Shown in pieces: positions 1 through 9,156 of a stretch of 64,000 bases of DNA. Where the stretch lies: NCBI GenBank assembly GCA_964628195.1, contig CAZVPF010000001.1:1-64000 (forward strand), given 5' to 3'. Below the pieces are notes generated by a model. The model worked only from the letters and a program-made list of their open reading frames with translations, was not told where the DNA came from and did no database searches. Numbering within the stretch: the stretch's first letter is position 1; each line of letters starts with the position of its first letter. Source of the DNA: CAZVPF01 sp964628195 (lineage in GTDB: Bacteria; Planctomycetota; Phycisphaerae; Sedimentisphaerales; Anaerohalosphaeraceae). Made by a program: the position numbers and the translations under genes.

Positions 1-404
1 ACGGTATACTTGATATAATGACAAACGTAACGCAGGGCATGGTGGTTTACCCGAAGGTTATCTCGCAGCGGATCGATTCGGAGCTGCCGTTCATGGCGAC
101 GGAGAACATACTCATGGAAGCTGTTCGGGCGGGGGGGGACCGGCAGAAGCTGCACGAGCAGATACGTTTACATTCACAGGCAGCGGCAAAGCAGGTCAAG
201 CTGATGGGCAAAGCGAACGACCTTATCGACAGGCTGAAAAATGATGCGGCTTTTGATGCGGTCAACCTGGATAAGCTGCTTGATTCCAAAAAATATATCG
301 GCAGGGCCCCGGAGCAGACGGCTGAGTATATAAAGGAATACGTCACGCCGATTCGAAGAAAATACCGCAGGCATATAAACAAAAAAGTGGATTTGAAAGT
401 ATAG
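1..404 (+). CDS. purB: Adenylosuccinate lyase, C-terminal part (cut by window start)
   Basis: The reading frame is open from base 3, so the gene starts before the window. The visible ~133 residues match the C-terminal end of adenylosuccinate lyase, which carries out two fumarate-releasing steps of purine synthesis in the cytosol. The stretch VVYPKVISQRIDSELPFMAT, the following GGDRQKLHEQIR and the late IGRAPEQ motif are typical of this family. The internal ATG at 18 lies inside the conserved region and is not a real start. The stop is 20 bases before pyrE, so purine and pyrimidine genes are probably co-transcribed. The catalytic signature loop lies outside the window and could not be checked. 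Confidence 0.88.
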   Translation, partial: GILDIMTNVTQGMVVYPKVISQRIDSELPFMATENILMEAVRAGGDRQKLHEQIRLHSQAAAKQVKLMGKANDLIDRLKNDAAFDAVNLDKLLDSKKYIGRAPEQTAEYIKEYVTPIRRKYRRHINKKVDLKV

Positions 405-424
405 AGTAGAAAAAGGAGACGATC

Positions 425-949
425 TTGCAGAGAGAAAAGCTGATTGAGAGAATAAAGGAAACCGCTTACCTGGAAGGTGAATTTACCCTTCGCAGCGGCA
501 AAAAGAGCAATTACTACCTCGATAAATACCTTTTTGAGACTTGCCCGGACATATTGAAGGCGCTGGGCGAGGAGTTTGCGAAGTTTGTGGATGATGATGT
601 GACGCTTATAGCGGGTGCGGAGCTTGGCGGGGTTGCGCTGGCTGCGGCGACAGCTATGCAGGCTGATAAAAACTGGATAATTGTAAGGAACAGCAAAAAG
701 GGTTACGGCACGTCGAAGATGATCGAGGGCAAGATATCAGCGGACGATGTCGTGCTCGTTGTTGAGGACATAGCGACAACTGGCGGGCAGGTCGCGGAAG
801 CGGCGAAGATAATTACCGATGCAGGTGCGAAGGTGAAGAAGATAGTGTGCGTTATCGACCGGATGCAGGGAGCTCGTGAAAATATTACCGAAGCTGGTTA
901 CCCTTTTGACAGCATTTTAACGAAACTGGATTTGGGAATTAAAGATTAA
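425..949 (+). CDS. pyrE: Orotate phosphoribosyltransferase
   Basis: PyrE joins orotate to PRPP to make OMP in pyrimidine synthesis. The 174-residue protein has the phosphoribosyltransferase PRPP loop VVLVVEDIATTGGQ near residues 108-121 and the N-terminal FTLRSGKKSNYYLD substrate motif of the family. The start is TTG at 425, chosen because an AAGGAGA ribosome-binding site lies just upstream and no ATG fits the conserved N-terminus. The length is slightly short for the family but no motif is missing. It lies between purB and a ptsP-like gene, 4 bases before the latter, which suggests one transcript. Confidence 0.95.
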   Translation: MQREKLIERIKETAYLEGEFTLRSGKKSNYYLDKYLFETCPDILKALGEEFAKFVDDDVTLIAGAELGGVALAAATAMQADKNWIIVRNSKKGYGTSKMIEGKISADDVVLVVEDIATTGGQVAEAAKIITDAGAKVKKIVCVIDRMQGARENITEAGYPFDSILTKLDLGIKD

Positions 950-953
950 TTCA

Positions 954-3215
954 ATGGACCGTTTGCAGTTATTGTGTGACATAGGTGAGCTTAACCACCT
1001 TTTTCGCGAGAGCATAAGCGTAGAGAACTTTATGCATCGGACGGTGGAGATGGTCGCCGGGCACATGAAGACCGATGTCTGCTCGATTTATATTTATGAC
1101 GACGACGAGCAGTTACTTGTTTTGAAGGCTACGACGGGGCTGAAGGAAAAGGCGGTGGATAATGTCAGCCTTGCCCTGGGTGAAGGTCTTACGGGTCAGG
1201 CGCTGAAAGAGCTTAGGCCTATATGTGTTTCCAATGCAAGCGATCAGCCGAATTACAAGTTTTTTGACGATATCGGCGAGGAGCCATACGACAACTTCCT
1301 GGCGGTTCCGATCCTGCGGGGGATTCAGCGTATCGGGGTTCTGGTGCTGCAGCGTAAAGACAAGAACCCGTTTAACGAACGGGACATTACGGCTTGTAAG
1401 GCGGTTTCTTCGCAGCTTGCCAATATAATCGAAAACGCCAAGTTTCTGCTGACCATTCATGTGCCGCATGAGAAAAAGGCGCCGGCTGCGCCGCTTGATG
1501 AGCTTAAGTTTATCCGCGGAAAGGTCGCCTCGAAAGGTTTTGCGGTCGCAAAGTCGCTGCTTGTGGACAAAGAACATACTTTCGCGATGCTCATGCAGAA
1601 GCACTTCGCGGAGCACTACGGGCTCGAAGAGTTCGAGGCGGCTCTTAAAACCACTCGCAACCAGCTTGAAACGCTTCAGAAAAAGATCGAGGAAAAGCTT
1701 TCCGACGCCGCGTCGCTGATCTTCGCATCGCACCTGATGATCCTCAAGGACCATGAATTTGTAGGGGCGATGAAACGGCTGATCGAGGAGGGGGAGAATC
1801 CGCCTGAGGCCGTCTTGAAAATCGCCAGCGAATACATAACCATTTTCGGTTCGAGCGCGAACACTTATATTCGCGAAAAGGTGCATGACATTGAGGATTT
1901 GACGGTTCGGCTGATTACCAACCTTACCAGCCAGACCGAGCCGCTTGGCAATTACAAGGACCGCATACTTATTGCACGCGACCTTTTCCCGTCGGACCTT
2001 CTGCGTATTTCATCGGAGCAGGCGGCTGGTATAGTCCTGGTTCGCGGGGGTGTTACAAGTCATCTTTCCATACTGGCACGTTCGCTGAACCTGCCTATGG
2101 TTATCGCGAACGAGCCTGGTTTGATCGATCTGCCTGACGGGACGCTTGTGCTTGTCGACGCGGAAACGGGTAATGTTTATGTCAATCCCGAGCCGGATGT
2201 GATCGAGAGCATTCGTCACCGGTTCGAGCGGAACCAGCAGATACGCGCGAAGAAACCTGACATAAAGCCGCAGACACTGACCGCGGACGGAACCGAGGTG
2301 AAACTGATGGCGAATATAAACCTGCTCAGCGATCTTTCCATCGCTTCGGAGCTGGGATGTTCGGGGGTGGGTCTTTATCGCACGGAGTTTCCTTTTATTG
2401 TCCGCAACAACTTCCCGTCGGAGCAGGAACAGGTTATCACTTATTCAAGGGTTATCGACGCGATGGACGGCAAGCCGGTGACGCTTCGCACGCTTGATAT
2501 CGGGGGGGACAAGGTTCTGTCCTTTTTCAGCAACGCGACGGAGAACAATCCGAGCCTTGGGATGCGTTCGATCCGTTTTTCGCTGCACAACCGTGAGGTC
2601 TTCGCGCAGCAGATACGCGCAATGCTGCGGGCGGGGAAAGAGGCGGATTTGAAAATTATGTTCCCGATGATCTCTTCGCTTGACGAGTTTATGGAGGCCA
2701 AGCAGATCGTGTACCGGTGTATCGAGACGCTTAACTATGAAAACACACCGCATAACGATGCTCCCAAAGTGGGCATGATGGTTGAGCTGCCGTCGGTTAT
2801 TCCTATTCTGCCGGCCCTGGCGGAGCAGGCTGACTTTTTTTCGATAGGCACGAACGATTTTATCCAGTTTATGCTTGGCGCGGACCGGACGAATGAAAAG
2901 GTAGATAAATACTACGTTTCGCATCATCCTTCTATACTGTGGTCGCTTCACGAGATAATTAATACTCTTAACGAACTCGGCAAGGAGGTTTCGGTTTGCG
3001 GGGATATGGCAAGCAAGACAGAGTTTATTCCATTTTTGCTCGGATGCGGGCTGAGGATACTCAGTATCGACCCGGCAGTGCTGCCTCAGCTTCAGCAGTT
3101 TATTTCCACGGTCAATATCGACGAAGCCCGGAAGCTTGTTCACAGGGTATTGTCGCAGTCCATGATCAGCGCTACGGCTGAGGTGCTTGGCATTGGCGGC
3201 AAGGAGGGGGATTAG
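954..3215 (+). CDS. ptsP: GAF-domain phosphoenolpyruvate-protein phosphotransferase (EI-Ntr type)
   Basis: This 753-residue protein has the enzyme I-Ntr architecture: an N-terminal GAF domain (about residues 1-165), the PEP-utilising N-terminal and phospho-histidine domains, then the C-terminal TIM barrel. The phospho-histidine is H370 in GGVTSHLSILARS. The barrel has GVGLYRTEFPF and the family cysteine C682 in VCGDMAS. EI-Ntr passes phosphate from PEP to an HPr/NPr protein and usually links nitrogen or energy status to regulation. No HPr or EIIA gene is in the window, so the partner is unknown. The start is 4 bases after pyrE, and the gene runs convergent with der. Confidence 0.92.
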   Translation: MDRLQLLCDIGELNHLFRESISVENFMHRTVEMVAGHMKTDVCSIYIYDDDEQLLVLKATTGLKEKAVDNVSLALGEGLTGQALKELRPICVSNASDQPNYKFFDDIGEEPYDNFLAVPILRGIQRIGVLVLQRKDKNPFNERDITACKAVSSQLANIIENAKFLLTIHVPHEKKAPAAPLDELKFIRGKVASKGFAVAKSLLVDKEHTFAMLMQKHFAEHYGLEEFEAALKTTRNQLETLQKKIEEKLSDAASLIFASHLMILKDHEFVGAMKRLIEEGENPPEAVLKIASEYITIFGSSANTYIREKVHDIEDLTVRLITNLTSQTEPLGNYKDRILIARDLFPSDLLRISSEQAAGIVLVRGGVTSHLSILARSLNLPMVIANEPGLIDLPDGTLVLVDAETGNVYVNPEPDVIESIRHRFERNQQIRAKKPDIKPQTLTADGTEVKLMANINLLSDLSIASELGCSGVGLYRTEFPFIVRNNFPSEQEQVITYSRVIDAMDGKPVTLRTLDIGGDKVLSFFSNATENNPSLGMRSIRFSLHNREVFAQQIRAMLRAGKEADLKIMFPMISSLDEFMEAKQIVYRCIETLNYENTPHNDAPKVGMMVELPSVIPILPALAEQADFFSIGTNDFIQFMLGADRTNEKVDKYYVSHHPSILWSLHEIINTLNELGKEVSVCGDMASKTEFIPFLLGCGLRILSIDPAVLPQLQQFISTVNIDEARKLVHRVLSQSMISATAEVLGIGGKEGD

Positions 3216-3267
3216 TTTTTGGAATACGGGCCTGCTGCACGGGCGGGGGCGGTTATAGTGGATAAGT

Positions 3268-4581
3268 TTAACGCCTGGCCCTGAACAGAAGCTTTATCGG
3301 CACTTCGTCGACGGGCAGCATTTCTCTTAGCCTGTTGGTCAAATACCGTTGATAGTTCGCGTCGAACAGGTCGGGGCGGTTGACAAAAAACAGCAGTGTG
3401 ATGGGGTTGACAGCTACCTGTGTCGCGTAGAAAATTTTCGGTCTTGCGTGCTTTTTTTTGGGTATTCCGACGTTGTCCCCGGCGAGCGACTCGACTGCCC
3501 TGTTCAGTTCGGGGGTTGGTATCTGCGAATTTGCGGTCTGGAAGAGCTCGAAAGCAAGGTCCAAAACCTGTTCGACGTTGAGTGACCGCTTGGCGGAGGT
3601 GAACGCGATGGGGGTGTGTTTCATGCCGGGCAGGACCTTTTCGAGGTAGTCGTGGTAGGCCTGGGGCTGGGCCCGGTCCTTTGCGAGATCCCACTTGTTT
3701 ACAACGAGAATGCAGGGCTTGTAGTTGTCGGCGATGAGCTTGGCGAGCTTTTTGTCGACCTGGGAAATTTCGAGGGTTGCGTCGATCATGAAAAGGATCA
3801 CGTCGGCCCGTTTGATTGATCTTGTTGCGCGGGTATAGCTGTAGAACTCGATGCTGCCGGTCAGCGAGCTTTTTTTTCGCACGCCCGCGGTGTCGATGGC
3901 GATAAAGGTTTTGCCGTCCCTTTCGAATCGCACGTCGACTGCGTCGCGGGTTGTGCCGGGTATTTCGGAAACGATTACCCTTTCCTGGCCGACGAGGGCA
4001 TTTATGAATGTGCTTTTTCCGGCGTTGCGTTTGCCGAGCATTGCCAGTTTCATTGTTTCGGGGCGGTACTGTTCGTCGGGCAGCGCGGAGATGCGGTGTT
4101 TTATCTCGTCGACCAGCTCGGCGCGGTTGACATGATTGGCCGCTGATATACATATCGGTTCGCCGAGTCCGAGGCGTGCGAACTCTGCTCCGAGGTGTCT
4201 CTGTTTGGGTGAGTCGGCTTTGTTGGCGACGAGTATTACATCGAGATCGTTTTTTCGCAGAAGCTGTGCTATGGTTTCGTCGAGCGGTGTAAGCCCGTCG
4301 CGGATATCTACTACGAAAACGATTATGTCCGCGGTGGTCAAGGCCTTTTGTATCTGGCCCTGGACGTGGGATTCGAGCTGGTCGGAATCGACGATGCCGT
4401 ATCCGCCTGTGTCGATAAGCTCGATATAACGCTCATCGACCTGTATTATCGCCGAGACCCGGTCACGCGTAACACCGGCTGTGGGCTCTACGATGCTTAT
4501 CATCCGGCCTGCAAGGGAATTGAGCAGGCTGGATTTTCCGACGTTTGGCCGTCCGACTATTGCAACTGCAGGTATTGCCAT
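3268..4581 (-). CDS. der: Double-GTPase ribosome assembly factor Der (EngA)
   Basis: Der is an essential GTPase that helps mature the 50S ribosomal subunit. Two GTPase domains are visible in tandem: the first has GRPNVGKS, DTGG and NKAD; the second has the variant P-loop GKRNAGKS, DTAG and NKWD. A C-terminal KH-like domain follows and ends in LLFRARR. The second P-loop usually reads GRPNVGKS, so K and A there are mild departures that keep the GKS core. I chose the ATG at 4581; an in-frame TTG at 4593 would add four residues. It is the last gene of the minus-strand group yicC-gmk-rpoZ-coaC-coaB-der. Confidence 0.95.
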   Translation of the reverse strand: MAIPAVAIVGRPNVGKSSLLNSLAGRMISIVEPTAGVTRDRVSAIIQVDERYIELIDTGGYGIVDSDQLESHVQGQIQKALTTADIIVFVVDIRDGLTPLDETIAQLLRKNDLDVILVANKADSPKQRHLGAEFARLGLGEPICISAANHVNRAELVDEIKHRISALPDEQYRPETMKLAMLGKRNAGKSTFINALVGQERVIVSEIPGTTRDAVDVRFERDGKTFIAIDTAGVRKKSSLTGSIEFYSYTRATRSIKRADVILFMIDATLEISQVDKKLAKLIADNYKPCILVVNKWDLAKDRAQPQAYHDYLEKVLPGMKHTPIAFTSAKRSLNVEQVLDLAFELFQTANSQIPTPELNRAVESLAGDNVGIPKKKHARPKIFYATQVAVNPITLLFFVNRPDLFDANYQRYLTNRLREMLPVDEVPIKLLFRARR

Positions 4582-4694
4582 TTTTTCTTTCAAACATAAT
4601 TATATTTGGCGATATATTAACACAAAAGCTGCGGTTTGACACTGAAATAATTTTTCGGCTTCAACCCTTGGGCCGGTCCTCAGGGGCAGCTGGT

Positions 4695-5327
4695 TTATTT
4701 CCGGGCCTGGAGAGTTTTTTCCACGATTTCGAGGATTTTCTTTGCCGACTTGCTTTTTGCACAGTTGCCGAGCCGGACCCATTCACCTTGCAGGCGTTTT
4801 ATGTCAACCCGGGAGTGTTTTGCGTTGATGGCTTGGGGGGTGTTTGCCACGATAATATCCAGTTTCTTGTCTCGCATTTTCTGCTCTGCGCGGCGGTGCA
4901 GCTCGGAGTCTTCGAGGGCAAAACCAACGACAAGCTGTCCTGTTTTTTTGTGCATCCCGGCCCAGCGTGCGATGTCCACCGTGGGTTTTAATTCGAGTGT
5001 TATAGTTTCATCGCTTTTTTTGAGCTTGGATTTGGCTGTTCTTGTCGGTGTGTAATCTGAAACGGCGGCTGCCATTATGAGGCAGTGACAATCATTGAAA
5101 ACCTTTTTAACCTCGTCAAACATCTGGCCTGCGGTTTCGGCACGGATTATTATTGCTCCGGCCGGTTCACGAAGCCCCTTTGCGGCGGTTATCAGGGTTG
5201 TCTTGTGGCCCGCGGAAAGCGCGGCGCGGGCAAGGGCGTAGCCCATGCGTCCGCTGCTTGCGTTGGAGATAAACCGCACGTTGTCGATGTACTCCCTTGT
5301 TCCCCCCGCAGTTATTACGATATGCAT
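4695..5327 (-). CDS. coaB: Phosphopantothenate-cysteine ligase (stand-alone CoaB)
   Basis: CoaB joins cysteine to 4'-phosphopantothenate, the second step from pantothenate to coenzyme A. The 210 residues match only the C-terminal half of the usual bifunctional CoaBC. The opening ITAGGTREYIDNVRFISNAS is the diagnostic nucleotide-binding start of the CoaB domain, and the later GFALE and KKLDIIVAN motifs also match. It lies 56 bases after coaC with its own ATG, and both protein ends look complete, so the pair appears truly split rather than broken. No strong ribosome-binding site is visible before the ATG. Confidence 0.9.
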   Translation of the reverse strand: MHIVITAGGTREYIDNVRFISNASSGRMGYALARAALSAGHKTTLITAAKGLREPAGAIIIRAETAGQMFDEVKKVFNDCHCLIMAAAVSDYTPTRTAKSKLKKSDETITLELKPTVDIARWAGMHKKTGQLVVGFALEDSELHRRAEQKMRDKKLDIIVANTPQAINAKHSRVDIKRLQGEWVRLGNCAKSKSAKKILEIVEKTLQARK

Positions 5328-5383
5328 GGTAAAACCGTACCGACTAAAGAATAATTAACCAGTCCTGCTGTTATTTAGAGCGA

Positions 5384-5950
5384 TTATTTTTCTATAAGTT
5401 CTTCGAGCTTTTCGATTATATCTTCAGGCTCGCTCATTCTTCCCGGGCCTGTTGTTCCGCATGCGAGCCTGCCTGCGGCCGGGCCGACGATGGTGCAGCC
5501 CATCTCGCCGAGTTTTTGGACGTTTGAGCGGACGAGGGGGTTGATCCACATCTTCGTGTTCATCGCCGGTGCGAAAAGTATGGGCTTTTCCCAGCATGCG
5601 CAAAGTGTCGTGCTGAGCAGGTCGTCGCAAATTCCGACGGCAGCTTTGGCGATTATGTTTGCCGTTGCGGGGGCTACGATGAGAACGTCGCACCAGTCGC
5701 TAAGGTCGATATGGCCTGTTTTGAACTGTCCGGAATCGAGCCACATCGTTGTGTAAGCCTCTTGTCCGGTAATGGAGGTGAAGCTTACCGGCTGGACGAA
5801 CCGTCGGCCGCATTCGGTGAGGATTGTACGGACGGTCGCACCCTGTTTGGTCAGCCTTGAGGCCAGGTCTACAGCCTTGTAAACCGCGACCGAACCGCTG
5901 ACGCCGAGCAGGACATTGACCCCGTGAAATATACCTTTTTTATCTGTCAT
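5384..5950 (-). CDS. coaC: Phosphopantothenoylcysteine decarboxylase (stand-alone CoaC flavoprotein)
   Basis: CoaC is the FMN-dependent decarboxylase that follows CoaB in coenzyme A synthesis. The 188 residues carry the HFCD-family pattern: GVSGSVAVYKA near the N-terminus, the active-site histidine in KTGHIDLSDW, the PAMNTKMW substrate clamp, and the GRLACGTTGPGRM flap with its conserved cysteine. It starts 12 bases after rpoZ ends. Gene order gmk-rpoZ-coaBC is common in bacteria, which supports the call. The only oddity is the separation from CoaB. Confidence 0.92.
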   Translation of the reverse strand: MTDKKGIFHGVNVLLGVSGSVAVYKAVDLASRLTKQGATVRTILTECGRRFVQPVSFTSITGQEAYTTMWLDSGQFKTGHIDLSDWCDVLIVAPATANIIAKAAVGICDDLLSTTLCACWEKPILFAPAMNTKMWINPLVRSNVQKLGEMGCTIVGPAAGRLACGTTGPGRMSEPEDIIEKLEELIEK

Positions 5951-5962
5951 AACTGAGGGTTT

Positions 5963-6187
5963 CTAAAGCTTGGGCGCCTCAGGCACGTCGGTGCTGAAGT
6001 CGGGTTCGATCTTGTCCTGCATGATCTCTTCGACAACGATCTCCATGGGTGTTTTGCCATCCGTGTCTTCGATGAGGGGCCTGCTTCCCTGCATGATTTC
6101 GAGCATTCGCTTCTGTATAAGTGCAGAAAGCTTGAACCTGCCGCCTACCTTGTTAATGATATCCATTCCTTTAAGTTGTTCGATCAT
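5963..6187 (-). CDS. rpoZ: RNA polymerase omega subunit
   Basis: The 74-residue protein sits between gmk and coaC, the usual place for rpoZ. Its GRFKLSALIQKRMLEIMQG segment matches the helix of omega that clamps the beta-prime C-terminus, and the following acidic PMEIVVEEI stretch is also typical. Omega helps assemble RNA polymerase and, in some bacteria, forms part of a ppGpp site. A GGAGAT ribosome-binding site lies just before the ATG. The protein is short, as expected for the family, so the call rests on motif plus neighbourhood. Confidence 0.85.
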   Translation of the reverse strand: MIEQLKGMDIINKVGGRFKLSALIQKRMLEIMQGSRPLIEDTDGKTPMEIVVEEIMQDKIEPDFSTDVPEAPKL

Positions 6188-6274
6188 TACTTAATCTCCG
6201 GTATATAACAATCAGTATAATCGTAAATCATTTTCAGTTCCCGCAACGTTACGGGCTTAACAGCTGGTGCGGGT

Positions 6275-6853
6275 TCAGTTGTTGTTAATTATTTCTTTGA
6301 CTTCCTCTATGGCAGTTTCAAGTTCTGCGTTGATGACCATGTGGTCGTAATACTGCCATGCCATGGCAGTTTCCTGCCCGGCCTTTTCGAGGCGTTTTCT
6401 TGCGGTTTCCTCGTCCTCGCCCCTGCCCCTGTTGACCATACGTTCGTCGAGGTCGTTCTGGCTGGGGGGTAAGATGAAAATCATGACGGTTTGAGGGTAC
6501 TGGTTTTTGACCTTTAGCCCGCCCTGGACGTCGATTTCCAGTATCATCTTTCCGCCGTTTTCAATGACATCTTCCGCTTCGCTGACGGGGGTTCCGTAAT
6601 AGTTGCCGAAAACCTCGGCCCATTCGAGGAACTCGTCGTTTTTTATGCGGTTCTCAAACTCCTGCCTGGTGATGAAGTGATAATCGCGCCCGTCGACTTC
6701 CAGTTCGGATTTTTCGCGCGTTGTGGCAGAGACAGCGAGCCTTGCTTCGGTCCTGCTGACCACTTCTTTACAGATCGTGCTCTTGCCCACGCCGCTTGGT
6801 CCGCTGACGACAAACAACTTTCCCTTATTTTCTTTCGGTATTGCCTTTTTCAT
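6275..6853 (-). CDS. gmk: Guanylate kinase
   Basis: Gmk phosphorylates GMP to GDP with ATP. The 192 residues have the P-loop SGPSGVGKST, the GMP-binding region with SATTREKSELEVDGRDYHF, and the IDVQGG motif. The later GRGEDEETARKRL lid helix is also typical. The start codon shares one base with the yicC stop (TAATG), which suggests translational coupling. An 87-base gap separates it from rpoZ downstream. Length and motifs are complete. Confidence 0.96.
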   Translation of the reverse strand: MKKAIPKENKGKLFVVSGPSGVGKSTICKEVVSRTEARLAVSATTREKSELEVDGRDYHFITRQEFENRIKNDEFLEWAEVFGNYYGTPVSEAEDVIENGGKMILEIDVQGGLKVKNQYPQTVMIFILPPSQNDLDERMVNRGRGEDEETARKRLEKAGQETAMAWQYYDHMVINAELETAIEEVKEIINNN

Positions 6854-7740
6854 TACTCTATGTTCTGAACCTGTTCTTTTATCCTGTCAATCGCGCATTT
6901 AATATCTATAACAAGCCCGCATATTACCGTGTCGCAGGCCTTTGAACCGATCGTGTTGGCTTCGCGCAGCATCTCCTGGCTGAGGAAGTCGAGCCTGCGT
7001 CCGACGTTGGCGCTGTTGCGGCAGGTCTGCTCGAAGTGTTCGAGGTGGGTTGCGAGCCGGGAAGTTTCTTCTGCGATGTCGCTGCGGTCGGCGAAGACGG
7101 CGACCTCTCTTGCGAGGATGTCGCCGTCTATGTTGAGCTCGGCGTGATTTAGAAGCTCGTCGGCTCGCTTTTGGAGCTTCTGATGATAAACCTGCACAAC
7201 TTCGGGGTATCTTTGCCTGATAAGTTCGAGCTTTTCATTCACAATTTTGCAGTGTCCGAGCACGTCTTCCATCAATGCTTCGCCTTCGATCTTTCGCATT
7301 TCTGTAAGTTCGTCAAGAGCCTGGCTGGTGAGTTTGACTACTGCTTCTTTCAACACATGTGCCCGGTTTTCATCGGGCTGGGTCGGAACAATCGCGCCGG
7401 GCAGCGCGAAGACCTGGGCAATGTCAATATCTTTTCGGTTCAGCCCTTCGGAGTCTGCGACAGCTTTCATTTTTGACAGGTAATCGCTGACGGCCTGTTC
7501 GTCGATCTCAAAAAGACCCTGACCGCTTATATGCTTGACCTTTACCGAAAGACTGACACTGCCCCTGTAAAGCCTCTTACGGAGCAGCTTTTCGATATCC
7601 TCTTCGCAAAAAGAGATGGTATCGGCCAGACGGATATTGCTCTTGAGATAGCGGTGGTTAACCGTCTTAACCTCGATCGTAAAGACCATGCCTTCAACTT
7701 CGGCGGTTGCTTCGCCGAAACCTGTCATGCTGCTTATCAT
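6853..7740 (-). CDS. yicC: YicC/YloC-family endoribonuclease
   Basis: The 295-residue protein opens with MISSMTGFGEA and has EVKTVNHRYL and a C-terminal GRRLDFLSQEMLREANTIGSK, both hallmarks of the YicC/YloC family. Members act as endoribonucleases in RNA turnover. Their exact substrates here cannot be read from sequence. The stop overlaps the gmk start by one base. The yicC-gmk pairing is conserved widely and supports the call. Length is normal for the family. Confidence 0.93.
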   Translation of the reverse strand: MISSMTGFGEATAEVEGMVFTIEVKTVNHRYLKSNIRLADTISFCEEDIEKLLRKRLYRGSVSLSVKVKHISGQGLFEIDEQAVSDYLSKMKAVADSEGLNRKDIDIAQVFALPGAIVPTQPDENRAHVLKEAVVKLTSQALDELTEMRKIEGEALMEDVLGHCKIVNEKLELIRQRYPEVVQVYHQKLQKRADELLNHAELNIDGDILAREVAVFADRSDIAEETSRLATHLEHFEQTCRNSANVGRRLDFLSQEMLREANTIGSKACDTVICGLVIDIKCAIDRIKEQVQNIE

Positions 7741-7761
7741 AAATAAGCCCCGTTTATGTTT

Positions 7762-8235
7762 TTATTGACCGGGCTGTTGTCCCGCATCTGCGGGTGCCTG
7801 GTTGTCACCGTTTTGTTCGGGAATCTGCCAGCTCGGAAGCTCTTTGTCGGCGGAGTTCTGTGCCGGAGTTTCTGCTGGGGCCTGCTGCTGGGCGTCCGTG
7901 GCGTTTGTGTCCATTTCATCGCCAGCGGGCATTCCGGCGGGCATTGACTGTGCGGGCATGTCCATCTTTACGCCGCTTGGTTTGTAAAACTTGACCATAA
8001 GCAGGCCGAGGAAAAGGAACATTGCAACCAGTCCGATAGTTACCCACGTGAAAAAGTCACCCGTTTTGGAACCGAGAATGCTCGAAGCCATTCCGCCGCC
8101 AAAGGCTCCTGCCAGTCCGCCTCCCCGTCCTTTCTGTATCAGGACCACGAGGATCAAAGCCACCGCGATAATCACCCAGATAACCGCAAGAACGTGCATT
8201 ATAAAAGGCACCGCCGCTAAAACATTTGTCATCAT
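7762..8235 (-). CDS. secG: Preprotein translocase subunit SecG
   Basis: SecG is the small membrane subunit of the SecYEG protein-export channel. The first ~85 residues are the SecG core: a hydrophobic segment (about 10-32), the cytoplasmic loop with QKGRGGGLAGAFGGG, then a second membrane segment (about 62-82). Residues ~90-157 form an extra tail rich in M, P, A, Q and D, likely disordered, which standard SecG proteins of ~75-110 residues lack. The gene lies 60 bases after tpiA, and the tpiA-secG order is common. An AGGATAA ribosome-binding site precedes two adjacent ATG codons. Confidence 0.9.
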   Translation of the reverse strand: MMTNVLAAVPFIMHVLAVIWVIIAVALILVVLIQKGRGGGLAGAFGGGMASSILGSKTGDFFTWVTIGLVAMFLFLGLLMVKFYKPSGVKMDMPAQSMPAGMPAGDEMDTNATDAQQQAPAETPAQNSADKELPSWQIPEQNGDNQAPADAGQQPGQ

Positions 8236-8295
8236 TTCTTTATCCTGTAAATAAATTACTTTCTCTTCGCCGCTGGATATATTTACTGCTTATTG

Positions 8296-9057
8296 TTAAA
8301 GCTTGCTTGTTTTCTTTATCATATCCGCAAAATCCTGGACTTTCAAGCTCGCACCGCCGACGAGCAGGCCGTCTACATCGGGCTGGCTCATGAGCTCCTC
8401 GCAGTTTGCGGGCTTTGCCGACCCGCCGTACTGGATGCGTACGTGTTCAGCAAGAGCCTTGTCGTACATTTTTTCGAGCAGGGCCCGGATCATAGCGTGT
8501 ACTTCTTGAGCCTGTTCCTTTGTGGCGGTTTTGCCGGTTCCTATTGCCCATACCGGTTCGTATGCTATGGTTATGGCCTCCACCTTTTCCTTGCTGAGAC
8601 CGGCGAGGCCTTTCTCGACCTGTGTTTTTACGATTTCGTCTGTCTTTCCTGCTTCGCGCTGCTCAAGGAGCTCGCCGACGCAGAGAATCGGGAGCAGGCC
8701 GCTGGAAACAGCCATGCTGACTTTCTTGTTTATGAGTTCGTCGTCCTCGCCCATTACGTGTCTTCTTTCGCTGTGGCCGATGATGGCGTATGTGCAGCAT
8801 ATGTCCTTCAGCATTGCGCAGCTTATCTCGCCGGTGAACGCGCCTTTTTCCTCGAAGTATACGTTCTGTGAGCCGAGGGCGATATTGGAATTTGCAAGGG
8901 CGTTTGCTACGACGTCAAGATATACGTAAGGGGGGCAAACGGCCATATCCACGCTGTCGATATCAGCGAGTTCCTGTGCAAGGCCTTTGGCCAGGGCTTC
9001 GCTTCCCTTACGGTCCATATTCATTTTCCAGTTGCCTGCTATAAACGGTTTTCTCAT
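8296..9057 (-). CDS. tpiA: Triosephosphate isomerase
   Basis: TpiA interconverts dihydroxyacetone phosphate and glyceraldehyde 3-phosphate in glycolysis. The 253 residues open with RKPFIAGNWKMN (catalytic lysine), include the catalytic histidine in AIIGHSERR, and have the AYEPVWAIGTGKTA segment holding the catalytic glutamate and the flexible loop. Phosphate-binding IQYGGS and GLLVGGASL follow. A GGAGACAGAGTA spacing places the ribosome-binding site well before the ATG. It precedes secG in the same direction. Confidence 0.97.
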   Translation of the reverse strand: MRKPFIAGNWKMNMDRKGSEALAKGLAQELADIDSVDMAVCPPYVYLDVVANALANSNIALGSQNVYFEEKGAFTGEISCAMLKDICCTYAIIGHSERRHVMGEDDELINKKVSMAVSSGLLPILCVGELLEQREAGKTDEIVKTQVEKGLAGLSKEKVEAITIAYEPVWAIGTGKTATKEQAQEVHAMIRALLEKMYDKALAEHVRIQYGGSAKPANCEELMSQPDVDGLLVGGASLKVQDFADMIKKTSKL

Positions 9058-9156
9058 TACTCTGTCTCCTATCGTTTCAGTTTTATTTGTATCCGGCCCA
9101 GAAAATGTTCGGTCTTTGACCGTTTGGTTTTCTGAGGCTGTCTAAGCTGTTTCCTT

